Origin: Gallionellaceae bacterium
Lineage (GTDB): Bacteria > Pseudomonadota > Gammaproteobacteria > Burkholderiales > Gallionellaceae
Length of the DNA: 16,461 bases
Assembly (NCBI GenBank): GCA_021731185.1
Contig: JAKFXW010000026.1
Location: 1 to 16,461 of the forward strand
Direction: 5' to 3'
This document shows, in pieces, positions 8,649 through 14,499 of the stretch (the stretch's first letter is position 1; each line of letters begins with the position of its first letter). The notes under the pieces were generated by a model. The model was not told where the DNA came from. It searched no databases and saw only the letters and a program-made list of their open reading frames with translations. Made by a program: the position numbers and the translations under genes.

Positions 8649-8678
8649 TTGCGGCGGTTGAAATTAAATGCGTATAAA
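8649..8678 (+). promoter_or_regulatory. Possible sigma-70 promoter for the nuclease-like gene
   Basis: TTGCGG (8649-8654) and TATAAA (8673-8678) are separated by 18 bp within the 186-bp gap after DUF3025. It would start RNA near 8685, leaving a leader of about 80 nt. The -35 match is only moderate. Nothing else is recognised in this gap. Confidence 0.4.
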
Positions 8679-8766
8679 ATATTGGGCAGGATTGTTTCGC
8701 AATTAATACGGGTATCCCCGACATTTTCGACACTTTTGCTATCCACTTTACAATTAGGAGCTTCAT

Positions 8767-9228
8767 ATGGCTGCCCCCGACACTCGAGATTATTTTGCCG
8801 AGCTTTATGTTGCTGGCTTATTTGGCGATGCAGGATGGTCGGTCTATTTCCCGAAACGCGATGTTGGCTTCGATTTTATAGTCTCAAAGGCTGTTAAAGG
8901 TGAAGTTCTCATCCGTCCAATTCAGGTAAAAGGCCTTTACCCCACAGCCGTAAAAGTAGACAAAGCTTCGTATGGCTACAGGGGAAATTTGTCTGCTGTG
9001 CATCAACAGATGGCACTGGTTCTCCCATTTTTTTCGGCAAATGAGCGAGGCGCAGCCCCTGAGCAAATTGCATATATGCCAATCAGTGAATTTAAAAAAC
9101 CGAGTCGAGGTGGTTACCGTTGCGTTCCCGCACGATTTGAAAAGGGTCACGCTATCCCTCGCAAAGAATTCGTACATTATTTTGGTAACAAAGGTCTTGC
9201 CTCAATTGAATCGCTTGAGTGGGGGTGA
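8767..9228 (+). CDS. Orphan small protein with PD-(D/E)XK nuclease-like signature
   Basis: A 153-aa protein that I do not recognise as a named family. Its N-terminal half has the layout of a minimal PD-(D/E)XK fold: an amphipathic helix with E12 (DYFAELYVAGLFGDAGW), then SVYFPKRDVGFDFIV with D36, then a strand IRPIQVKG with Q53-x-K55. E...D...QxK is the usual form in resolvase-like and Mrr-like nucleases. The second half is basic and mixed alpha/beta (YMPISEFKKPSRGGYRC, ARFEKGHAIPRKEFVHYF). The start is well supported by AGGAG at 8756-8760, 6 nt before the ATG. The neighbours are a housekeeping operon on the left and a toxin-antitoxin pair on the right, so it looks like part of an accessory insertion. 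A role in restriction, repair or DNA processing is inference; a non-catalytic protein of similar fold is possible. Confidence 0.75.
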   Translation: MAAPDTRDYFAELYVAGLFGDAGWSVYFPKRDVGFDFIVSKAVKGEVLIRPIQVKGLYPTAVKVDKASYGYRGNLSAVHQQMALVLPFFSANERGAAPEQIAYMPISEFKKPSRGGYRCVPARFEKGHAIPRKEFVHYFGNKGLASIESLEWG

Positions 9229-9237
9229 GTATCAACG

Positions 9238-9300
9238 ATGGAGCAAAAAGACCTAGAAAAGCCAACTAATGACCTTGTAAATAATTGCTACTCCAAGTAA
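9238..9300 (+). CDS. Possible 20-codon small ORF
   Basis: ATG at 9238 opens a 20-residue frame (MEQKDLEKPTNDLVNNCYSK) that ends with TAA at 9300. A purine-rich GGGGGTGAG lies about 8 nt upstream, over the stop codon of the preceding gene, so it could be translationally coupled. The peptide is polar and charged with no membrane character. A frame this short is easily a chance event; it fills most of the gap before the toxin-antitoxin pair. Confidence 0.2.
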   Translation: MEQKDLEKPTNDLVNNCYSK

Positions 9301-9303
9301 CAT
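9275..9303 (+). promoter_or_regulatory. Candidate promoter of the toxin-antitoxin operon
   Basis: TTGTAA (9275-9280) and TAACAT (9298-9303) are spaced by exactly 17 bp, each matching four of six consensus bases. It precedes the antitoxin start by 33 bp. A small dyad overlaps its -10 element (next entry). Confidence 0.45.
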
Positions 9304-9313
9304 TCAGTTTACT
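9296..9313. promoter_or_regulatory. Candidate autoregulatory operator for the toxin-antitoxin pair
   Basis: AGTAA (9296-9300) and TTACT (9309-9313) form a short dyad with an 8-bp centre that overlaps the presumed -10 box. Ribbon-helix-helix antitoxins typically repress their own operon at such dyads. The arms are only 5 bp, so chance is a real alternative. Confidence 0.3.
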
Positions 9314-9323
9314 ACTTTTTTAT

Positions 9324-9327
9324 GGAG
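9324..9327 (+). promoter_or_regulatory. Shine-Dalgarno sequence that decides the antitoxin start
   Basis: GGAG is 9 nt before the ATG at 9337. Two in-frame ATGs at 9322 and 9328 overlap or abut it and lack their own site, so MHAEKLSIS is the preferred N-terminus. Confidence 0.55.
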
Positions 9328-9336
9328 ATGCATCCC

Positions 9337-9561
9337 ATGCATGCTGAAAAGCTCTCAATTTCCATCCCCGCATCAGCGGTTGATTTTATTGAAAAATATA
9401 GAAAAAAGTACACTTTGAAAAGTCGTTCCCAAGTGATTCAGCAAGCTTTGGTATTACTGCTCGAGCAAGAGCTGGAGGCAGCCTATCGAGAGGCGGCGGG
9501 GCAAGATGACGAGGCTTTTGAAATAACCGTTGCGGATGGTTTAAACGATGAAGCGTGGTGA
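9337..9561 (+). CDS. MazE-like ribbon-helix-helix antitoxin
   Basis: A 74-aa protein. KLSISIPASAVDFIEKY gives the DNA-binding strand and first helix, followed by a turn with SRSQVIQQALVLLLEQELEAAY as second helix, the arrangement of ribbon-helix-helix antitoxins. The acidic tail DDEAFEITVADGLNDEAW is the part that normally wraps and blocks a MazF toxin. It overlaps the toxin gene by 14 bp (ATG of the toxin at 9548, stop here at 9559), the usual antitoxin-first order with coupled translation. The likely job is to neutralise the toxin and repress the operon. The call depends on both the fold signature and the neighbour. Confidence 0.88.
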   Translation: MHAEKLSISIPASAVDFIEKYRKKYTLKSRSQVIQQALVLLLEQELEAAYREAAGQDDEAFEITVADGLNDEAW

Positions 9562-9886
9562 AATTTATTACGCCGATTTGAATCCGACGGTAGGCTCGGA
9601 AATTAATAAGCGTCGCCCCGTGCTGATCGTTAGTAATGATGCCAATAATCGCGCTGCGAATACGGTTACGGTGCTGCCGCTAACTTCTAAAACAGAGCGC
9701 GTGTTTCCATTTGAAGTTTTGCTTGCAGCCAAATCTAGTGGGCTAAGTCAGAACTCCAAAGCCCTTGCCCAACAAATTCGCACGCTGTCAAAATCTCGCA
9801 TTGTTCCTAATAAAATAGGCGAGTTATCACCACCTCTGATGTTAAAAATAGAGGCCGCAATTAAGTTGCATCTGAGTTTGCAATAA
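9548..9886 (+). CDS. MazF/PemK family endoribonuclease toxin
   Basis: A 112-aa toxin of the PemK/MazF family; family members cleave RNA at short sequence motifs and stop growth when the antitoxin is lost. The N-terminus MKRGEIYYADLNPTVGSEINKRRPVLIVSND is typical. The catalytic Arg (R22/R23 in the KRRPVLIVSN stretch) and the Thr in VLPLTS (T46) are both present. QIRTLSKSRI in the second half is also a family landmark. Length is normal and nothing suggests inactivation. The ribosome-binding site is weak, consistent with translation coupled to, and lower than, that of the antitoxin. The RNA target motif cannot be read from the sequence. Confidence 0.93.
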   Translation: MKRGEIYYADLNPTVGSEINKRRPVLIVSNDANNRAANTVTVLPLTSKTERVFPFEVLLAAKSSGLSQNSKALAQQIRTLSKSRIVPNKIGELSPPLMLKIEAAIKLHLSLQ

Positions 9887-9931
9887 CCGTTATTGCGCCC
9901 TGCTCTCGCCCCCCATCACACGACGCTTCTT

Positions 9932-11956
9932 ATGCTCAGCAAACTTAACCCCGTGCAGCGTGAAGCGGTAACTTATCTTGATGGCCCCTTACTTGTTCTA
10001 GCCGGTGCGGGCAGTGGTAAGACGCGCGTCATTACGCATAAAATCGCACATCTGATTCAAGACTGCGGCTATGCGCCACGTGAAATTGCGGCGATTACTT
10101 TTACCAACAAGGCTGCCAACGAAATGCGTGCGCGGGTAAGTGGTCTGCTGAAAAACATCAACACCAAAGATTTAGTGATTAGCACTTTTCATTCTCTGGG
10201 TATGCGTATTCTGCGCGCCGAAGCAAAGTTGCTGGGCTATAAACCGCAGTTCTCAATTTTAGATAGTAGTGATACTTGGAAGATTTGCAGCGAGCTGATT
10301 GCATCGGGAGACAAGCAAGGAATTCGCGATTTGCAGACGCAAATTTCAAAATGGAAATCTGCTTTTGTTTTGCCTGAGCAGGCCATCGATCTTGCTGACA
10401 ATAAGGAGCAGAAAATTCACGCACGCAGTTATGTGCGTTATCAAGAAACGCTACGTGCTTATCAATCAGTGGATTTTGATGATCTTATTTATCTACCAGT
10501 AATGCTTTTTCAGCAACACCCTGAAGCTTTGCTGCGTTGGCAATTGCGGTTGCGTTATCTGTTGGTGGATGAATATCAGGACACCAACGATTGCCAATAT
10601 CAAATGATTAAATTGTTGGCGAATCTGCGTTCGGCTTTTACTGTAGTGGGCGATGATGATCAGGCGATTTATGCCTGGCGTGGCGCGAGCATTGAAAACC
10701 TGCATAATTTACAACGCGACCATGAAAAATTACGCGTGATTAAATTGGAACAAAATTATCGTTCTTCACAACGCATCCTCAAGGTTGCCAACCACCTTAT
10801 CAACCACAACACCAAAGTGTTCGAGAAAAAATTGTGGAGTGATCACAGCATCGGCGACCCGATTCGCATCTACGTCGCGCGGGATGATGCAAACGAAGCC
10901 GAGAGTGTAGTGATGAAAATCATCGCGCATAAGTTCGATCATCGCGGAAAATATTCGGACTATGCAATTTTGTATCGCAGTAATCATTTATCACGCGTGT
11001 TTGAAGAACAACTACGCAGTGAGCAAGTGCCTTATACCGTCAGCGGTGGCACCTCATTTTTTGAGCGCGCTGAGATTAAAGACATCACCTCTTATTTGCG
11101 CCTCATCGCAAATTCTGATGACGACCCCGCCTTTATCCGCGCCATTACTACGCCTAAACGGGGTATCGGTAATGTTACGTTAGAAAAGCTCGGCAGTTAT
11201 GCGGGTGGGCGGCATCTCAGCTTATTTGAAGCTGCGTTTGAAACGCGCATGGCGCATGACTTGCCGCCGCGTCAGCATGAGGAGCTAATGCTGTTCTGCA
11301 ACTTCATCAACCGCCTGCAAGAGCGTGCCAATCCTGAAAAAATCGCGCCTGGACAGGCGGGTCATTCGTGCGGCGAATTATTGGATGAATTGCTACGCGC
11401 CATTAACTACGAGGCTTGGCTGTTCGATACACAAGAGCCGCGCCAGGCCGAAACTAAATGGGAGAGCGTGCAAAGTTTTATCGGCTGGCTTAAACGTAAA
11501 TCCGAGCAGGATGACAAAACCTTAATTGAATTAGTGCAGACCATTGCCCTCATCAACATGCTCGACGGCAAAGATGAGCAGCCAGATGCAGTGTCGCTCT
11601 CTACGTTGCACGCGGCCAAGGGACTGGAATTCCAGCACGTATTTATTGTTGGTGCAGAAGAAGAAATACTGCCCTTTCGCGACAGCGATGAAAACGGCAT
11701 CGAAGAAGAACGACGCCTAATGTACGTCGGTATCACCCGCGCTGAAAAAAGTTTACAGATCAGCTATTGCACCCGCCGCAGACGCGCCAAAGAATGGGCG
11801 GTGTGCGAGCCTAGCCGTTTTCTGGACGAAATGCCAGCAAGCGAACTCGTGTATGCAGGAGATCATGTCGATGCTGCACCCGTAGTTACACAAGGCGAGG
11901 GCATGGATAAATTGGCGAGGCTGAAGGCGATGTTGGGTAAACCAGTGGTGGAGTAA
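9932..11956 (+). CDS. rep: ATP-dependent DNA helicase Rep
   Basis: A 674-aa superfamily 1A 3'-5' helicase, almost exactly the length of E. coli Rep, which helps forks pass bound proteins and restarts replication. Motifs in order: GAGSGKT (25-31); TFTNKAANEMRARV; ISTFHSLGMRILR; VDEYQDTN with D213/E214; VVGDDDQAIYAWRGA; LEQNYRSSQRIL; STLHAAKGLEFQHVFI; MYVGITRAEKSL. Rep and UvrD are close relatives; the opening LNPVQREAV and overall length favour Rep. The start is the ATG at 9932 (MLSKLNPVQR), which matches the family N-terminus; an in-frame TTG at 9893 would add a poorly conserved 13-residue extension. It lies 45 bp after the toxin gene and may be co-transcribed with it. It is markedly GC-richer than dnaN and gyrB. 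Confidence 0.94.
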   Translation: MLSKLNPVQREAVTYLDGPLLVLAGAGSGKTRVITHKIAHLIQDCGYAPREIAAITFTNKAANEMRARVSGLLKNINTKDLVISTFHSLGMRILRAEAKLLGYKPQFSILDSSDTWKICSELIASGDKQGIRDLQTQISKWKSAFVLPEQAIDLADNKEQKIHARSYVRYQETLRAYQSVDFDDLIYLPVMLFQQHPEALLRWQLRLRYLLVDEYQDTNDCQYQMIKLLANLRSAFTVVGDDDQAIYAWRGASIENLHNLQRDHEKLRVIKLEQNYRSSQRILKVANHLINHNTKVFEKKLWSDHSIGDPIRIYVARDDANEAESVVMKIIAHKFDHRGKYSDYAILYRSNHLSRVFEEQLRSEQVPYTVSGGTSFFERAEIKDITSYLRLIANSDDDPAFIRAITTPKRGIGNVTLEKLGSYAGGRHLSLFEAAFETRMAHDLPPRQHEELMLFCNFINRLQERANPEKIAPGQAGHSCGELLDELLRAINYEAWLFDTQEPRQAETKWESVQSFIGWLKRKSEQDDKTLIELVQTIALINMLDGKDEQPDAVSLSTLHAAKGLEFQHVFIVGAEEEILPFRDSDENGIEEERRLMYVGITRAEKSLQISYCTRRRRAKEWAVCEPSRFLDEMPASELVYAGDHVDAAPVVTQGEGMDKLARLKAMLGKPVVE

Positions 11957-11975
11957 ATTGGATCAACTAGAGTTT

Positions 11976-12004
11976 GGGGGTGTAGTTTCATTTGCTACAT
12001 TCCC
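11976..12004. terminator. Stem-loop between convergent rep and apbE
   Basis: GGGGGTGTAG (11976-11985) can pair with CTACATTCCC (11995-12004) across a 9-nt loop, a 10-bp stem with two G-U pairs when read on the plus strand. It lies in the 47-bp gap between two convergent genes, where a shared terminator is expected. No strong U-tract follows in either direction, so efficiency is doubtful. Confidence 0.45.
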
Positions 12005-12942
12005 TACCAAATCAACCAAGCCTTTATATCTTCCTGTTCATTCAAAAATATCTCCGCCTCTTTTCCTGCTAGCAAAGTGAGAGTGGCCAACATTCCGGCG
12101 AGCACGCAATCTTTGGCCAGGATGGTGGCGGAGCGCGGGCCGTTTTGCACCGGCCAGCCAGTTTTTGGATTGAGAATATGACTGTAGCGCACGCCATCTT
12201 TTAATAAAAATCGTCGCGCATCACCGCTGGTGGCGAGGGCGCCTGTTATCAGCGGGATGGTTTGTATTGCTTGGGGTGCAGTAGAAATATTTTGTGTGGT
12301 AGATTTTTTCGCTGAGGGAGATTCAATGCCTACCTGCCAGGGCGCGCCATTGCGGCACGGCCCGCGGGCGCGCAAGTCGCCGCCGAAATTGACCAGTAAT
12401 GCACGCTCATCCATTTCTGCCAGTTGTAAAAATACGCGATCAACGGCGTATTCTTTGCCGATGCCGCCGAAATCTATTTCCATGTTGGAGCGCAGTTGCA
12501 GGTATGGATTTTCCCAATGTACATGTTGCCAGCCGATCAGCGGCAGTAACGCGGAAATAGCTTGCGGATCGGGAACGTGGTCTGAGCCATCAAATTTCCA
12601 CACGTGGCGCAATACGCCTGAGGTGATGTCGAACAGTCCTTCCGATAATTCAAATAGTGTTGCGGCAAAATTAATGAGTTGCGCGGTTTCTGCATCCACC
12701 CGCACAGCTTTGCCATTGGCATGGTTGAGTGCATGAATAATATTGTCGGTGCGATAGCGGCTGAATTTTTGTTCGATACGCAAGGCTTCTTGCACGGCGG
12801 TTTTGACTTGCGTGTGTGCCAGCTTTAGGTCGGTGTGATCCAGTAGAATTTCGCACGGACTCGCCATGGCAGCAAACTTACCAACATAGCGGCCATCGAT
12901 TTTTTTTAACGAATAATTAGTGGGGGAATGATTGCCCATCAC
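12004..12942 (-). CDS. apbE: FAD:protein FMN transferase (ApbE family), atypical
   Basis: A 312-aa ApbE-family protein; members transfer FMN from FAD to a Ser/Thr of an acceptor protein. Landmarks: FAAMASPCEILL near residue 23, FDITSGVLRHVW, IDFGGIGKEYAVDR, LVNFGGDLRARG, ATSGDARRF and YSHILNPKTGWPV. Two oddities. Typical exported ApbE proteins have a signal peptide or lipobox; here the N-terminus is polar and an in-frame stop 42 nt upstream (the DUF3570 stop) rules out a longer form with a normal start codon. The C-terminal metal-site stretch, usually A-D-x-x-x-T, reads LAGMLAT, so Gly (G283) stands where Asp is expected, while T287 is kept. The start is GTG at 12942 or the adjacent ATG at 12939; neither has a well-spaced ribosome-binding site. 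It is the last gene of the operon and lies 42 bp after DUF3570, whose DSLTGAS motif is a plausible target. Confidence 0.92.
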   Translation of the reverse strand: MMGNHSPTNYSLKKIDGRYVGKFAAMASPCEILLDHTDLKLAHTQVKTAVQEALRIEQKFSRYRTDNIIHALNHANGKAVRVDAETAQLINFAATLFELSEGLFDITSGVLRHVWKFDGSDHVPDPQAISALLPLIGWQHVHWENPYLQLRSNMEIDFGGIGKEYAVDRVFLQLAEMDERALLVNFGGDLRARGPCRNGAPWQVGIESPSAKKSTTQNISTAPQAIQTIPLITGALATSGDARRFLLKDGVRYSHILNPKTGWPVQNGPRSATILAKDCVLAGMLATLTLLAGKEAEIFLNEQEDIKAWLIW

Positions 12943-12984
12943 CTGTGTATAAGTAATACGGATGTGGGCAATTATATAGCGCGA

Positions 12985-14292
12985 TTACCAGCGAAACGAA
13001 TAACTGAGCTGCACTATCAACGCGCTCAAATCAGGCACCAACTTTTGCCCAGCCAGGTCACCAGTAGTTAAAGTATTGGTGGTCTGGCTCACTTGTTTAT
13101 ATCGTTCCACGCGCAAGCTGATCTCGGTTTCATTTTCTAGCGCCATGCCGATCTTGGCACCGAATGTGGTGGCATCAAACGCAGACAGCCGCGAATCCGC
13201 TGTAGCATATTGAACCAAGGCAATGCCATTAGCATCGACATCCACACCTTGTACTAAATAGGGCTTGTAAAAGTCTGCTGCTGTTTGTGTATACCAGCGC
13301 GCATGCGGTTCAATGTGCACTCCGCTGTCACCAAATTCAAAGCGATAGCGTGTGTCAATAGTGTGCGATGAAATGTTCCAGTTATCCGTAGTGTAGCGGT
13401 AGGATAAATTAATTACATCTTCGGTAAAGTGATATTTGAGCTGGCTGTATACGTTGTGTTTGGTGCGCGAGTCAGGTCGCTTTTCAAATAAATAATTACT
13501 CGGTAGCACCAAGGTATTGCCATTGAGCACCGCTAGCAATTTGTACGGATCCGTTTGATAGCCACTTGCTTGTGACAAAGAATAATTTAATTGCATTATT
13601 GCCTGTCGGCTGAGCACCTGTGTTACGCCAAACAGGACATCGGTCACAATTTTTGTGTCGGTGGTTTTATTACCATCCCCTGTGCTAACCGGCTTGAGAT
13701 TCACACGAGTTAAAGGTGTGGGTGCGCCGCCTATTGGACTGATGCTATCGTACTCAAGATTGAGTCCCGCCGATAAAGTTGTATTTTTGCTGTTGAAATC
13801 TTTTGCTACAGCGGCATTGCCAGCAATGGATAAAAAGTCTAACTCAGCAGAAATATTTCCGCCTACATTCAGTCGCGTGTTGGGAACAATGGGTTGCTGC
13901 CATGATGCAGATAATGCACCACGAGCATCCTTAAACGAATTATCCAATGGCAATTGTCCGGGTGCTACGGTATAAGAGGCATTACCAGAAGCCGCAGTAA
14001 AGGTTTGTGCAACATTAGCTGGTGGCGCACCGTTGGGTGAAGCACCTGTCAGTGAATCCAATACTAGCTTGGTGCTAAAAATATGTTCTTCACCGAAATC
14101 TTTTTTCAGTGCAACCACGGGCTCGATAGCAAGCACGCGACCATCAGACTCATGATAATGAAGAATCGCACTGTCGATTTGCCACGGAATCTCTTGTGCG
14201 TGAGCTTGTCCGGCACTGGCTGTTGCACCCAAAAGCGCGCCACTGGCTTGCGCCAAGGCGATGCTCAACTTGCTTAGCTTCTTTAATTGCAC
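12985..14292 (-). CDS. DUF3570 family protein, probable outer-membrane beta-barrel and FMN acceptor
   Basis: A 435-aa exported protein. Residues 1-32 form a signal peptide (KKLSK, a hydrophobic core ending in small residues, then AHA before QEIPW). The rest alternates polar and hydrophobic residues in strand-like runs (for example LNVGGNISAELDF, HNVYSQLKYHF, INLSYRYTTDNW), and it ends LSYSFRW with a terminal aromatic, the usual beta-barrel insertion signal. Residues 79-85 read D-S-L-T-G-A-S (14038-14058), matching the D-x-x-S/T-G/S-A-S/T motif at which ApbE attaches FMN; S85 would carry the flavin. The preferred start is GTG at 14292, 6 nt after GGAGG (14299-14303), overlapping the DUF4266 gene by 10 bp; a TTG at 14298 abuts that site. 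Family function is unknown to me; flavin acceptor and barrel are inferences from motif, topology and neighbours. Confidence 0.88.
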   Translation of the reverse strand: MQLKKLSKLSIALAQASGALLGATASAGQAHAQEIPWQIDSAILHYHESDGRVLAIEPVVALKKDFGEEHIFSTKLVLDSLTGASPNGAPPANVAQTFTAASGNASYTVAPGQLPLDNSFKDARGALSASWQQPIVPNTRLNVGGNISAELDFLSIAGNAAVAKDFNSKNTTLSAGLNLEYDSISPIGGAPTPLTRVNLKPVSTGDGNKTTDTKIVTDVLFGVTQVLSRQAIMQLNYSLSQASGYQTDPYKLLAVLNGNTLVLPSNYLFEKRPDSRTKHNVYSQLKYHFTEDVINLSYRYTTDNWNISSHTIDTRYRFEFGDSGVHIEPHARWYTQTAADFYKPYLVQGVDVDANGIALVQYATADSRLSAFDATTFGAKIGMALENETEISLRVERYKQVSQTTNTLTTGDLAGQKLVPDLSALIVQLSYSFRW

Positions 14293-14498
14293 CCGCAACC
14301 TCCACCGCCAAAACTACGCCCACCACTGGCAGCTTCTTTACTAAAATATAAATGATCGTCCAGCGCGCTATCGATCGGGTAGCTATCCAGTTGCATCGAT
14401 TTTTTTGCTAGTAGATCACGCTCCCATGGTTTTATGCCGAGCGTGCTACAGCCTACCAGCAAGCCGATAGAAAAAAGTAAAAATAAAATTTTTAACAT
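14283..14498 (-). CDS. DUF4266 family small lipoprotein with Gly/Cys tail
   Basis: A 71-aa lipoprotein. MLKILFLLFSIGLLVGC is a lipoprotein signal with lipobox LVGC and lipidated C17; Ser at +2 favours the outer membrane. The mature part begins STLGIKPWERDLLAKKSM, contains HLYFSKEAASGG, and ends GGGGCGCN, so C68-x-C70 lies at the extreme C-terminus. These are the features of DUF4266. It starts 1 nt after the tlpA-like stop and overlaps the DUF3570 start by 10 bp, so all are translated together. The paired Cys could be a substrate of the neighbouring WCIPC thioredoxin, a metal ligand, or a docking tail; this is inference and the family function is unknown to me. Confidence 0.9.
   Translation of the reverse strand: MLKILFLLFSIGLLVGCSTLGIKPWERDLLAKKSMQLDSYPIDSALDDHLYFSKEAASGGRSFGGGGCGCN
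14299..14303 (-). promoter_or_regulatory. Shine-Dalgarno sequence of DUF3570, inside the DUF4266 coding region
   Basis: GGAGG on the minus strand is formed by the Gly codons of the DUF4266 tail and lies 6 nt before the GTG at 14292. It decides that start over the TTG at 14298. Confidence 0.75.
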
Positions 14499-14499
14499 A

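Noticed and set aside
8726..8754. TTCGAC-17-TACAAT as promoter of the nuclease-like gene
   Set aside because: Its RNA start would lie past the AGGAG ribosome-binding site, so the transcript would lose its own translation signal.
9893..9931. TTG at 9893 as the rep start
   Set aside because: The 13-residue extension is unlike Rep N-termini, while MLSKLNPVQR from the ATG at 9932 fits the family and its usual length.
12230..12736. Long plus-strand frame opposite apbE
   Set aside because: It is a mirror of the apbE coding strand with no family features and no start signals.
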